Shown: positions 25,304-34,191 of the stretch, piece by piece
Layout: each line of letters begins with the position of its first letter
Position numbering within the stretch: the first letter of the stretch is position 1
NCBI GenBank assembly: GCA_947178085.1
Contig: CAMWWS010000002.1
Location: 1 to 34,424, forward strand
Length of the DNA: 34,424 bases
Reading direction: 5' to 3'
Origin: an uncultured Lachnospiraceae bacterium
GTDB lineage: Bacteria > Bacillota_A > Clostridia > Lachnospirales > Lachnospiraceae
Notes under the pieces: model-generated
What the model saw: only the letters and a program-made list of their open reading frames with translations
Told to the model about the DNA's origin: nothing
Databases searched by the model: none
Made by a program: the position numbers and the translations under genes

Positions 25304-27481
25304 CTATCTTGCTGCCAATTCTATCCGGTATGCCGGATACTCTTCCTTTTCAGCGGGCATGGGAATACCCGCTTCCATAAGCGCGGAGCCATAATATTTC
25401 TTACCGCTTGCTGTATCTTCATATATTGTATCCGGCTTCAGCCCTTTTAGTTTAACATAATTTACTGCCATATTACTATGATTTTCAAGTATTACTACAT
25501 TTAAAAGCGCCTTGTCGCCGTTTTCTGATGTGAACAGCCATGCTGCATAGGGGTCTTCGCAGGGATTTGAAAGGCGGTAATAATTTCCTTCCCGAATCAA
25601 CCCTTCATACTTCTTATATTGCACTATCTGCTCTTTTATTTCTTCTCTCTCTTCTTTAGTAAGCGTTTCAGGGTTAAGTTCATAGCCAAATATACCTCCC
25701 ATAGCCACAACACCCCTCGTATGCAGGCTCACGCTTCGTCCTGTCTGGTGGTTAGGCACTGCCGATACATGAGACGCCATAGTGGAAACCGGATATAAGA
25801 AGGAAGTCCCATACTGTATCCGTATCCTGTCCAATGCATCCGTATTATCGCTGCACCATATCTGCGGAGTATAATACATCATTCCTGCATCAAATCTTCC
25901 GCCTCCGCCGCTGCAGCCTTCTATTAATATATCGGGGTATCTCTGCAGCAGCTTTTCCAGAAAATCATATACCCCCAGCACATAGCCATAGATAACCTTT
26001 CCCTGACTGTTCTCCATAGAGTATATGTCTGCAAGACTTCTGTTCATATCCCATTTTATATATTCTATATTTCCCTGGTCTAATACTCCGCATATGGAAT
26101 CAAATATATAATTCCTCACATCTTCCCTTGAAAAATCAAGAACCAACTGATTTCTGGCAAGCACAGGCTTTCTTGAAGGAATTCGCAGCGCCCATTCCGG
26201 ATGCTCTCTATAGAGACTGCTGTCCTCAGAAACCATCTCCGGTTCAATCCATATGCCAAACTTTACACCAAGTCCGTTTATTTTTTCAATCATTTCTCCC
26301 AATGTACAGCCCAATTTCCGTTTATTGACCTGCCAGTCGCCAAGTCCGCTGTTGTCGTCATCACGTTTCCCGAACCAGCCGTCATCCATGACAACCATAT
26401 CTATCCCAAGCTCTACGGCATCTTTAGCCAGATTACAGATAGTCTCCCCATTAAAATCAAAGTACGCAGCCTCCCAGCTATTGATGAGCACAGGTCTTGT
26501 CTGATATTGATATTTTCCTCTGCATATATGCTCCCTGATACAGCGGTGAAACTGCATGGACAACTTTGCAAACCCTTGATCAGTGAAACCAAGAATCGTT
26601 TCCGGAATCACTAATGTCTCGTCCTTTTCCAGTGGATAATTGAACAGCTCGTTATGCAATCCCATCATCACCCTAGTCTGGTCGTACTGATCCTTCTCTG
26701 CCTCAAACAGGAAATTTCCACTGTAAACAAAAACCATGCCATAGCACTTTCCATAGTTTTCTGTCGTATCCTTCCCTGCAAGAATGGCTGCAGGATTGTA
26801 CTGATGGCTTGAAGCCCCTCTGCGGCTCCCAATTGAATAACTTCCATGTTCAACAGCCCTGCGCTGAAGATTACGCTCCATTGTATGTCTTCCCCAGAAG
26901 CTTAATACATCATAATCCCCTGTCACAAAATCAAGGCATGCTGATGCCGCCTTTTCCACAACAATACTTCCGTTGCCACGATTGCTGATTATGGCGCTTC
27001 TTGTAATTATATCTTCCTTTTCCAAAACTCCATATAAAAGTTTCACCTGTACATTACTGACAGAATCCTCCAGAAGAATCTCCAAAGTCTGGGCCTCTTC
27101 GTCCGAAGCATAAACCGCAGGAAGCCCTTTTAATGAATATTTGCCATTTTCTATCTTATGACTTACATAACGTAAATCACAGCACTCTGATTCATCCGAA
27201 TTACGGATAATCAGTGCACTGTTACGATAATCTCCAACACCCATTGCAGGATATTCCTGTGGCAGCACATCTAAAGAATAGGTTTTGTCACCGCCTGTAT
27301 CATATGGATTTCCTGAAAATCCTCTGTCATAATATGTCAGCAGGTAATCCATGTTTCCGGATATTTTAGTTCCATAATACAGATGCAGGAGGAATCCATA
27401 ATTATCCACTTTCATCTGATATGTCGAATGCTCTGTGTGTAATGTAAAAACTCGATTTTCATGCTGATAGTAAATTGCCAT
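25304..27481 (-). CDS. Alpha-galactosidase, GH36
   Basis: Removes terminal alpha-1,6-galactose from raffinose, stachyose or melibiose. From the ATG at 27481 it has 725 residues, normal for the large bacterial GH36 type. An N-terminal beta-domain (to about 320) is followed by the barrel: NSWEAAYFDFNGE, VVMDDGWFGKRDDD, and the nucleophile Asp478 in YIKWDMNR. CSGGGGRFD follows, then the acid/base Asp545 in IWCSDNTDALDR. No signal peptide, so it works in the cytosol on imported sugar. The start at 27481 has AGAGG 4 bases upstream; an earlier in-frame ATG (27496) has none. It lies between the transporter genes and the GH13 gene in the same direction. Confidence 0.94.
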   Translation of the reverse strand: MAIYYQHENRVFTLHTEHSTYQMKVDNYGFLLHLYYGTKISGNMDYLLTYYDRGFSGNPYDTGGDKTYSLDVLPQEYPAMGVGDYRNSALIIRNSDESECCDLRYVSHKIENGKYSLKGLPAVYASDEEAQTLEILLEDSVSNVQVKLLYGVLEKEDIITRSAIISNRGNGSIVVEKAASACLDFVTGDYDVLSFWGRHTMERNLQRRAVEHGSYSIGSRRGASSHQYNPAAILAGKDTTENYGKCYGMVFVYSGNFLFEAEKDQYDQTRVMMGLHNELFNYPLEKDETLVIPETILGFTDQGFAKLSMQFHRCIREHICRGKYQYQTRPVLINSWEAAYFDFNGETICNLAKDAVELGIDMVVMDDGWFGKRDDDNSGLGDWQVNKRKLGCTLGEMIEKINGLGVKFGIWIEPEMVSEDSSLYREHPEWALRIPSRKPVLARNQLVLDFSREDVRNYIFDSICGVLDQGNIEYIKWDMNRSLADIYSMENSQGKVIYGYVLGVYDFLEKLLQRYPDILIEGCSGGGGRFDAGMMYYTPQIWCSDNTDALDRIRIQYGTSFLYPVSTMASHVSAVPNHQTGRSVSLHTRGVVAMGGIFGYELNPETLTKEEREEIKEQIVQYKKYEGLIREGNYYRLSNPCEDPYAAWLFTSENGDKALLNVVILENHSNMAVNYVKLKGLKPDTIYEDTASGKKYYGSALMEAGIPMPAEKEEYPAYRIELAAR

Positions 27482-27529
27482 AGTTCCTCTTTCCATGCCC
27501 TATAACATTAGCTTTCTAATCCATATAAC

Positions 27530-27573
27530 AGTGTACTGCATCACCCATATTTCGTCAAATGATGCAGTACACT
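27530..27573. repeat. Inverted repeat between permease and alpha-galactosidase genes
   Basis: AGTGTACTGCATCA (27530-27543) and TGATGCAGTACACT (27560-27573) are perfect 14-base arms with a 16-base loop. In the operon direction it is followed by GTTATATGG, not by a T-run. It may be a partial terminator, an RNA stabiliser that separates transporter from enzyme levels, or an operator. Confidence 0.75.
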
Positions 27574-27614
27574 AAAATCTTATATGATTATCAGGCACAA
27601 TTATTATATCATTT

Positions 27615-28460
27615 CTATTTTACTGCTCCGTTTGTAACTCCGTTCAAAATCTGCTTCTGACAAATCATATAGAAAATCAGGATCGGTATCAGTGACAACA
27701 GGTAGGAAGCAAACGCCAGATTATAATTTGTTCCAAACTGTGACTGGAAATTTAACTGTGCCAGCGGCAGCGTGTTCTCTCCTGAACCCGCCATAATAAT
27801 CAGAGGCGTCATAACATCATTCCATACTGCCAATGCCGTTATGACAGCTACCGTAGCATGCATGGGTCCCATTATCGGGAATATAATCTTCCAGTAAGTA
27901 GTCCATGTTGAAGCGCCGTCAACCCTTGCCGCTTCCTCCAGCGCCATAGGGATATTTACAAGATAACCCGAATACAACATAATATTCATTGGCATATAAA
28001 ATACCACATAAAGAATGATAACGCCTACCCAGTTAGCCAATCCCAGCTCCGCTGTCTGCTTTGCCAGAGGCATCATCAAGATGGCAAATGGCACGAACAT
28101 ACCGCTTACTATAAAAAGATAAACAAAGCTGTAAAATTTGCTGTGTGCCTTATTCCTGCCCAGCGCATATCCCATAAGTGAATGAATGGCTATGGACAGC
28201 CCAACCGTAAGCACAGAAATCAGCAGACTGTTCCTTAAAGAATGCCAGAAGTTCGTTACTTCCATTGCTTCTCTAAAATTATCAAGACTCCATCTCTTGG
28301 GCAATGATAAAATACCGCTGATGCTGTTCGTCATTTCTGACGGTTGCTTAAATGCAATCACAATGGTCATATAGAGAGGAAATATAATCGTGGAGAGTCC
28401 AAGTATAAGCAGGACCAACACGAGCTTATTCGATTTACCGACTGTCGATGTATTTTTCAT
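27615..28460 (-). CDS. Carbohydrate ABC transporter permease, MalG/MsmG type
   Basis: Inner-membrane half of a CUT1 sugar importer. The 281 residues hold about six membrane helices, beginning with LVLVLLILGLSTIIFPLYM (about 12-31). The ATPase-contact EAA loop is EEAARVDGASTWTTYWKIIF (about 190-209). It overlaps the upstream permease gene by 4 bases (ATGA), which shows translational coupling. The adjacent binding protein, second permease and alpha-galactosidase indicate an alpha-galactoside or related oligosaccharide as substrate. No ATPase is encoded in the cluster, as is common for sugar importers that share one MsmK-type ATPase. Confidence 0.93.
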   Translation of the reverse strand: MKNTSTVGKSNKLVLVLLILGLSTIIFPLYMTIVIAFKQPSEMTNSISGILSLPKRWSLDNFREAMEVTNFWHSLRNSLLISVLTVGLSIAIHSLMGYALGRNKAHSKFYSFVYLFIVSGMFVPFAILMMPLAKQTAELGLANWVGVIILYVVFYMPMNIMLYSGYLVNIPMALEEAARVDGASTWTTYWKIIFPIMGPMHATVAVITALAVWNDVMTPLIIMAGSGENTLPLAQLNFQSQFGTNYNLAFASYLLSLIPILIFYMICQKQILNGVTNGAVK

Positions 28461-29323
28461 AGCTGCTCCTCCTTTGAACCGGAAAATTTCATCTGCGCAA
28501 CAGAAATTATTACTATTACCATAAAGAATACTACCGCATTAGCGCTCTGGAATCCAAACTGTCCACCCGACATACCATTGTTGTAAATCAGATAGGAAAT
28601 GGACTCCGTACTCTGCGCGGGGCCACCCTTTGTCAATGCCATGATCTGGTCAAATACCATCAGGAAGTTCTTTACACAAAGTACCATATTTATCGAGAAG
28701 AACGGAATGATTAACGGGAATGTCAGATATTTAAACTGCTTCCAGCCGGTGGCTCCGTCCAATCCTCCCGCTTCATATACATCCTCAGGTACCGTCTGCA
28801 GTCCTGAAATATAAATAATAGTGTTCATTGCAACCGCCTGCCATGCGCACACGATCATGACTCCAATCCATGCCTTGCTCGGACTTGACAGAATACTTGT
28901 GCCAAGAGCTTTTATTCCTGTCATATCCGCCAATGCAGGAACAATATATGTAAAGAAGTAGTTAAAGATATAACCAACAACCAGCGAACCCAGAATATTC
29001 GGTAAAAAGTATGCTCCTCTGAAAAATCCCTTTGCCCTGATTTTACTGTTTAACCCCAATGCCATAACCAGGCTGAGTACATTTACTACAATTGTAGTTA
29101 CAACTGCCAGTTTAATTGTAAATAAATAAGATTTTCCCACACGTGCGTCAGAAAACAAATCTATATAGTTGCGAAAACCTACCCAGCTGTATTTACCAAA
29201 GCCTTTAAAATTTGTGAAGCTGTATATCACGCCGCGGATCAGTGGAATGGTATTAAAGCAGACAAACAAGGCAAGAATAGGTATCGTAATCATCAAAAAT
29301 GTTCGTTGTCTATCATTTTTCAT
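28457..29323 (-). CDS. Carbohydrate ABC transporter permease, MalF/MsmF type
   Basis: Partner permease of the same sugar importer, 288 residues, with about six helices starting at TFLMITIPILALFVCF (about 8-23). The EAA loop is YEAGGLDGATGWKQFKYLTF. GGPAQSTESISYLIYNNG near the C-terminus is typical of this subfamily. It follows the binding-protein gene by 26 bases and overlaps the next permease by 4. Substrate assignment rests on the neighbouring alpha-galactosidase. Confidence 0.93.
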   Translation of the reverse strand: MKNDRQRTFLMITIPILALFVCFNTIPLIRGVIYSFTNFKGFGKYSWVGFRNYIDLFSDARVGKSYLFTIKLAVVTTIVVNVLSLVMALGLNSKIRAKGFFRGAYFLPNILGSLVVGYIFNYFFTYIVPALADMTGIKALGTSILSSPSKAWIGVMIVCAWQAVAMNTIIYISGLQTVPEDVYEAGGLDGATGWKQFKYLTFPLIIPFFSINMVLCVKNFLMVFDQIMALTKGGPAQSTESISYLIYNNGMSGGQFGFQSANAVVFFMVIVIISVAQMKFSGSKEEQL

Positions 29324-29349
29324 TGCAATCTCTCTCCTTCCTATTAGAA

Positions 29350-30618
29350 TTAATGCGTCTTATCATATTCCTGTACCATACGGATGATATCTCTGTTATA
29401 TCGCTGCCAGTTACTGTCAAAGTTAGAAAGGAATTTATCCGTATCCTTCTCCAGCAGGAAGGTCTGAAGCAGCGCATCTACAGACATTTCTGAAGGATAA
29501 TAATGATCCTGATAATCCGTCATATTTCCTGCTTTAATAAATTCAAGCATTCCGTCCAGCATGGAGGCAAGCTCGAAGTCTCCGTTTTTACAGGGAACAG
29601 CCTTCTGATCATCAATATATTTTTGCAGATTTTCATATTCAAGAAGGAAATCAATAACCTCATATGCGGCTTCCTTATTTTTACACTCAGCCGTGACGCA
29701 GAATCCAAGATCAATTCCCGAATTCAGAGTTCTTTCCTCTTTCACATCGCTTGCCGGCATAACAAATGAATCAATATTGAGATCCGGATTAACTGACATA
29801 ATATAAGGCGCTGCATAGCTTCCAATTGGATACATCGCCGCTTCACCTCTCGCAAAAGCGGTACATGCATCACTATATCCATATGCAAACGGGTCATTGG
29901 GTCCATACGGAAGCAGCTCTAAATATTTATCAGCCAATTCGCCATATTCTTTTGTAAATGTGGTCGCGCCTTTATTTACCTGTTTCGCCGTATCGGAAGG
30001 TGCAAGCTCTACAGCCATAGCGTTCCAAGGTGCCAGACATGTCCATGTATCTTTAAATCCGAAGTAGAAAGGTAAAATTCCTTCTGCTTTAATATCTTCA
30101 CACAACTGTTTCAGTTCGCTCCATGTCTCGGGAATCTGCCAGCCATGTTCTGCGAACATATCCCTGTTGTAAAGAATTCCTGCTGCATTCGCTACATAAG
30201 GAATAATATAGGTTCCATCCGTAGGAACCAGTTCCAGCGATTCAGCAATATCCAGATATCCCTGATTAATATCCTTTAACCCTGAATAGTCCGAAATGTC
30301 CGCCAGAATTTCCGCATCAACAAAATAGGAATAATTGATATCTCCGCCAATACCTATAATATCCGGATAATCCTCCCTGATAAACCTGGTCTTTAAAATG
30401 GTCATTGCATCATTTGGAGAACTGATTGTCAATTGGATATCATCATGCGTTGCATTAAACTCATCTTCCACAGTCTTAAAGTAATTTGCCGCTTCCGGTT
30501 TATACTGGACAATCTCAATCTCGATTTTATCCGATGAAGCGCCACATCCCTGAAGAGGCAATACAGCTGTCATACAACACAATACCATTCCCAAGCACTT
30601 TAGCCGTTTTCCTTTCAT
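29350..30618 (-). CDS. Sugar-binding lipoprotein of a CUT1 importer (MsmE/RafE-like)
   Basis: Extracellular family 1 solute-binding protein anchored by a lipid. The 422 residues start with a signal peptide (KRLKCLGMVLCCMTAVLPL) and lipobox LQGC, giving a mature start at about Cys25. Then come IEIEIVQYKPEAANYFKTVEDEF and later AARG-type features such as FARGEAAMYPIGSYAAPYI. The size is normal for oligosaccharide binders. GAAGGA lies 8 bases before the ATG. It is the first gene of the operon, divergent from the AraC regulator, with a 229-base control region between them. Raffinose-family sugars are inferred from the enzymes downstream. Confidence 0.93.
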   Translation of the reverse strand: MKGKRLKCLGMVLCCMTAVLPLQGCGASSDKIEIEIVQYKPEAANYFKTVEDEFNATHDDIQLTISSPNDAMTILKTRFIREDYPDIIGIGGDINYSYFVDAEILADISDYSGLKDINQGYLDIAESLELVPTDGTYIIPYVANAAGILYNRDMFAEHGWQIPETWSELKQLCEDIKAEGILPFYFGFKDTWTCLAPWNAMAVELAPSDTAKQVNKGATTFTKEYGELADKYLELLPYGPNDPFAYGYSDACTAFARGEAAMYPIGSYAAPYIMSVNPDLNIDSFVMPASDVKEERTLNSGIDLGFCVTAECKNKEAAYEVIDFLLEYENLQKYIDDQKAVPCKNGDFELASMLDGMLEFIKAGNMTDYQDHYYPSEMSVDALLQTFLLEKDTDKFLSNFDSNWQRYNRDIIRMVQEYDKTH

Positions 30619-30634
30619 AATATTTTTCCTTCGT

Positions 30635-30678
30635 AACCATTCAGTTCAGTTATATTTTTTGGTATAAACTGAATAGTT
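30635..30678. repeat. Inverted repeat in the leader of the sugar operon
   Basis: AACCATTCAGTT (30635-30646) and AACTGAATAGTT (30667-30678) are 12-base arms with one mismatch and a 20-base spacer. It lies directly upstream of the ribosome site of the sugar-binding lipoprotein. A second, strong ribosome-site-like sequence (AAAGGAG on the minus strand) abuts its outer arm. It could be an operator or a translation-control hairpin. Confidence 0.6.
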
Positions 30679-30786
30679 ATCTCCTTTCCTTATTTTTTAT
30701 AGTCACATAATAACATACCTTTATGCTATCATAAATACCGCTATTTTGTCTGTTTTATGCCTTTTTGCTATTTTTACACTATTTAT

Positions 30787-30816
30787 TTGAAGTCATCTAG
30801 CATTTTGGTATATACT
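30787..30816 (+). promoter_or_regulatory. Promoter of the AraC regulator gene
   Basis: TTGAAG (30787-30792), 18 bases, TATACT (30811-30816), 31 bases before the ATG at 30848. The ribosome site is an unusual run of six G followed by ATTAAT. The rest of 30619-30847 is AT-rich, and I saw no clear catabolite-response element. Confidence 0.5.
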
Positions 30817-30847
30817 GTATCATATATATGCATTTGGGGGGATTAAT

Positions 30848-31705
30848 ATGAGTGAGGTTATCTTTTCCGTTTTTCCAAGTGAGAACTTTGTCGATCTGGG
30901 TCTGTATCAGTTTGGTTGGGAACAATGCGACCCGGCCCATTCCTTCGGCCCTGCTGCCAGAAATCACTATCTTTTTCACTACTGTCTTTCCGGCACAGGC
31001 ACTCTTTTAGCTCAGAATAGCAAAAAAGAAAGCCTTTCCTACCAGATAAAAAGCGGACAGGGCTTTATGCTTTTTCCTAATCAGATATGTACATATATTG
31101 CAGACAAAGAACTGCCATGGGAATATGTCTGGCTGGAATTTGACGGACTGCGCGTAAAAGAAACCGTTGAATTATCCGGGCTTAACCCTGATCAGCCAAT
31201 CTACAAGGCTCGTTATAAAGATATTTCCGAAACTATGAAAGAAGAAATGTTATATATAGTAAATCACAGGGAAGAATCTCCCTTTCATTTAATAGGACAT
31301 CTCTATCTTTTTATTGACAGTCTTGTCCGTTCCTCTACTTCCGCCCAAATCAGCAAAGGCAACAGCCTTCGTGATTTCTACATAAAAGAGGCATTTTCAT
31401 TTATCGAGCAAAACTTTCAAAACGATATCTCCGTAGAGGATATCGCCGCTTCCTGTGGCCTAAACCGCAGTTATTTCGGAAAAATATTCCATGAAAATAT
31501 GGGAAAAACTCCACAGGAATTTCTCATATCCTACCGGATGACCAAGGCAGCCGAACTACTGAAACTTACAGGACTGTCCATAGCCGATATAGGAAATGCA
31601 GTCGGCTATCCTAACCAACTGCACTTTTCCAGAGCTTTTAAAAATGTATACAGTATTTCTCCGAGACAGTGGAGATATGAGAACGGCGGAGGGAAACAGG
31701 ATTAA
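30848..31705 (+). CDS. AraC-family transcription regulator of the sugar operon
   Basis: A 285-residue regulator with an N-terminal cupin-like sugar-sensing domain (NHYLFHYCLSGTGTLLA at about residues 38-54; QGFMLFPNQICTYIAD) and a C-terminal pair of helix-turn-helix motifs (about 185-280). The latter include ISVEDIAASCGLNRSYFGKIF and LSIADIGNAVGYPNQLHFSRAF, ending SPRQWRY. This layout is that of RafR/MsmR activators. It is divergent from the sugar-import and alpha-galactosidase operon, sharing a 229-base control region, so it most likely activates that operon in the presence of an alpha-galactoside. The downstream neighbour is convergent, and no clear terminator was found between them. Confidence 0.93.
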   Translation: MSEVIFSVFPSENFVDLGLYQFGWEQCDPAHSFGPAARNHYLFHYCLSGTGTLLAQNSKKESLSYQIKSGQGFMLFPNQICTYIADKELPWEYVWLEFDGLRVKETVELSGLNPDQPIYKARYKDISETMKEEMLYIVNHREESPFHLIGHLYLFIDSLVRSSTSAQISKGNSLRDFYIKEAFSFIEQNFQNDISVEDIAASCGLNRSYFGKIFHENMGKTPQEFLISYRMTKAAELLKLTGLSIADIGNAVGYPNQLHFSRAFKNVYSISPRQWRYENGGGKQD

Positions 31706-31746
31706 TGCTTTGACACCTGTTTGTATGACATTCCGGGTAGATTTCA

Positions 31747-32565
31747 TTACTCATTTTTAGTTATATCACTTCCAAAATATTTTTCCGAAATTTCAGCCAG
31801 CTCGCCCGACTCACGAAGTTCTTTTATCGCCTCGTTAATCGCCTCACGCAATGTTGCGGAATCCTCACCTTTCCTTACCGGAATGGAAACGAGTGAAGCA
31901 TCATCGGTCAATGCTACAACCTTAAGCTTTGCATCAGAGTGTACGCTAAAATAGTCATAAACGGAAACCTCCGCATTCAGTGTTGCATCAGCTCTGCCTG
32001 ACAAAACCATATCCATTGTCTGGTCCAAAGTATCCACACCAAGAACAGATGCTCCATATTCCTCAGCAAGATACATATACGTACTGTTGATACTGTTCGT
32101 TGTCGTCTTTCCAGCTAAGTCTTCAAATGAATTAATATCCGTGTTGTCTTCATTTACTACAAGTGCAGTACGGATATATGCATATGGTTCGGTAAAATCA
32201 TATTTTTCAGAACGCTCATCGGTAACTTCCACACCGTTTACCATTATATCATATCTTCCCACTTCCAAACCGGCAAGAAGTCCATCCCATTCACCCTCAA
32301 CAAATACAGCCTTAACGCCCAGTTTTTCTGCAATCTTCTCGGCAACCTCAGTATCAAAACCGACCAGTTTATCAGTCTCATCATGGTAAGTCCAAGGCGC
32401 CCATGTTCCTTCCATTGCCACTACGATTTCGCCTTTTTCCTGAATACGTCCAAGTAAATCCTTTTCCTGACTACCCGTGCTGCCCGCATTCTTTCCGCAG
32501 CCCGACAGTACTGTTATACTTGCTATAAGTGCTGCCATACATAATATTCTAATACTCTTTTTCAT
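31747..32565 (-). CDS. Polar amino-acid ABC substrate-binding lipoprotein
   Basis: Family 3 solute-binding protein of 272 residues from the ATG at 32565, which has GGGAGAG 5 bases upstream. A longer frame to 32703 runs into the ATPase gene and lacks a signal peptide at its start. The signal peptide MKKSIRILCMAALIASITVL leads to lipobox LSGC. Family features are GTWAPWTYHDETDKLVGFDT, YDIMVNGVEVTDERSEKYDF and NAEVSVYDYFSVHSDAKLKV. It is the last gene of a permease-ATPase-binding protein operon. The ligand may be cystine, glutamine or another polar amino acid; the sequence alone does not decide. Confidence 0.92.
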   Translation of the reverse strand: MKKSIRILCMAALIASITVLSGCGKNAGSTGSQEKDLLGRIQEKGEIVVAMEGTWAPWTYHDETDKLVGFDTEVAEKIAEKLGVKAVFVEGEWDGLLAGLEVGRYDIMVNGVEVTDERSEKYDFTEPYAYIRTALVVNEDNTDINSFEDLAGKTTTNSINSTYMYLAEEYGASVLGVDTLDQTMDMVLSGRADATLNAEVSVYDYFSVHSDAKLKVVALTDDASLVSIPVRKGEDSATLREAINEAIKELRESGELAEISEKYFGSDITKNE

Positions 32566-32620
32566 TTTTTCTCTCCCTTTTCTTTCTTTATTTATTAAAT
32601 AACCTTGTGCCTTTTTCAGC

Positions 32621-33352
32621 TTATGTCTCCATGCGGAGAAATTCCTTAGTACGTTCACATTTTGGATTTTCAAAAAATTCTTTGGAATTTCCTTCCTCCA
32701 CAATCACACCGCCTTCCATGAACATCACCTTATTGGATACATTTCTGGCAAATTCCATCTCATGGGTTACCACAAGCATCGTCATTCCCTCAGCGGCAAG
32801 CTGCTGCATTACATTCAATACCTCTCCCGTCAGCTCCGGGTCAAGCGCTGATGTGGGTTCGTCAAAAAATATAATTTCAGGGTCCGTTGCCAGCGCTCTT
32901 GCAATCGCAACTCTCTGCTGCTGCCCGCCCGACAAATGATGCGGATAGGCGTCATACTTATCGGAAAGCCCCACCTTGTCAAGCATTTTCCTACCGATTT
33001 CATCCGCCTGCTGCCTTGGCATCTTTCGCGCCACGATGAGTCCTTCCGTCACATTCTGCAACGCTGTCTTATTTAAAAACAAGTTATAATTCTGAAAAAC
33101 AAATGCAGTCTTTCTACGGATTGCCGCTATGTCCTTTCTCCTGACTTTACCGAAGCTGTACTTTTCCCCATCGAAGGTCATAGTTCCGCGTTCTGCACTT
33201 TCCAGAAAATTTATACATCGAAGAAGTGTCGTTTTGCCCGAACCGCTGGGTCCTAAAATGGCAATGACATCGCCCTTATCCACTTTGACGTCAACGCCCT
33301 TCAGCACTTCTATATTATCAAATTTCTTGTGAATATCAAGTACTTCTAACAT
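32621..33352 (-). CDS. Amino-acid ABC transporter ATP-binding protein
   Basis: Cytosolic ATPase of a polar amino-acid importer, 243 residues, the standard size. Walker A GPSGSGKT lies at about 34-41, the Q-loop in [10 protein letters not shown] at about 85, the signature [10 protein letters not shown] at about 140, Walker [15 protein letters not shown] at about 160, and the H-loop in VTHEMEFAR. All catalytic residues are present. It lies between the permease (59 bases upstream) and the binding protein (55 bases downstream), both on the same strand, giving a complete importer. Confidence 0.95.
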   Translation of the reverse strand: MLEVLDIHKKFDNIEVLKGVDVKVDKGDVIAILGPSGSGKTTLLRCINFLESAERGTMTFDGEKYSFGKVRRKDIAAIRRKTAFVFQNYNLFLNKTALQNVTEGLIVARKMPRQQADEIGRKMLDKVGLSDKYDAYPHHLSGGQQQRVAIARALATDPEIIFFDEPTSALDPELTGEVLNVMQQLAAEGMTMLVVTHEMEFARNVSNKVMFMEGGVIVEEGNSKEFFENPKCERTKEFLRMET

Positions 33353-33411
33353 ATTATTACCCCTGATTCTTTCTTATCCTGCTCTCCATTTCTATATGGC
33401 AAATCTACTCC

Positions 33412-34089
33412 CTATTTTTGATAACGGTTTAAATACTTCTCTCCTAAATTCTGCAGCCATGTAAGCACAGTGGAAAACAGTAGGTAAACCAGTGCAACTT
33501 CTATATATATCGCCATCGGTTCGTAGGTTCTCGCAACAATCCTCTGAGCCGCCATAAACATTTCCGCAACAGTAATGCAGGCAACTAATGATGTGTCCTT
33601 CACCATGGAAAGCAATGAATTTGATAAAGGCGGAAATGCCGTTCTCATTGCCTGCGGCAGGACGATTCTTCTGATAATCTGTATATATGACATTCCCACG
33701 CAGTATCCTGCCTCTATCTGACCTTTAGAAACAGATTCCAACGCCGCTCTTATGGTTTCAGCACAATATGCTCCTTCGTTTACTGCAAGCACAATTGCTG
33801 CGCAGACAAACGGGTCTATCAGATACCCCATTCCCGATATTCCGAAAAACACCACATAGAGCTGCACCAAAAGCGGAGTTCCCCTTATAATCCAGATATA
33901 TACACGCGATATCTGCTTAAGTACCGCTACATTTGCAAACTGAATCAAAGCTACAACCGTTGCAATCACAAGTGCAAACGCAAAAGCAATGAATGTAAGC
34001 GGCAGTGTATATTTAAGCCCCGGTATAAGAATTTTGGGGAATGAATCTATTATGATGTTTATTAATCTTTCATTCACTACTATAACCAT
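33412..34089 (-). CDS. Amino-acid ABC transporter permease (His/Glu/Gln/Arg/cystine type)
   Basis: Inner-membrane subunit of 225 residues with about five helices; it starts with ILIPGLKYTLPLTFIAFAFA. Typical signatures are IWIIRGTPLLVQLYVVFFG and the EAA-loop region EAGYCVGMSYIQIIRRIVLP. The only permease in the operon, so it probably works as a homodimer. The ATG at 34089 has AAAGGAG only one base away; a GTG at 34077 would be 13 bases from it, so neither spacing is ideal. A pair of contiguous hairpins lies directly upstream. Confidence 0.93.
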   Translation of the reverse strand: MVIVVNERLINIIIDSFPKILIPGLKYTLPLTFIAFAFALVIATVVALIQFANVAVLKQISRVYIWIIRGTPLLVQLYVVFFGISGMGYLIDPFVCAAIVLAVNEGAYCAETIRAALESVSKGQIEAGYCVGMSYIQIIRRIVLPQAMRTAFPPLSNSLLSMVKDTSLVACITVAEMFMAAQRIVARTYEPMAIYIEVALVYLLFSTVLTWLQNLGEKYLNRYQK

Positions 34090-34105
34090 GCTCCTTTCTC
34101 ATCCT

Positions 34106-34160
34106 GCGAGTTTGTGCCATCAAGCACAAACTTGCGGTTGAAAATTACTAATTTTCAACC
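34106..34160. repeat. Two contiguous hairpins upstream of the amino-acid permease
   Basis: Hairpin A: GCGAGTTTGTGC (34106-34117), loop CATCAA, GCACAAACTTGC (34124-34135), with one G-T pair on the plus strand. Hairpin B begins at the next base: GGTTGAAAATT (34136-34146), loop ACT, AATTTTCAACC (34150-34160), perfect. There is no T-run after either on the minus strand. It may be a dispersed palindromic repeat or a leader structure. Confidence 0.75.
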
Positions 34161-34191
34161 TTATATCGTCCTTCGCATTCTTTTTATTACA

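Noticed and set aside
30619..30847. Catabolite-response element for CcpA in the sugar operon control region
   Set aside because: No stretch matches the usual consensus well enough on either strand by eye.
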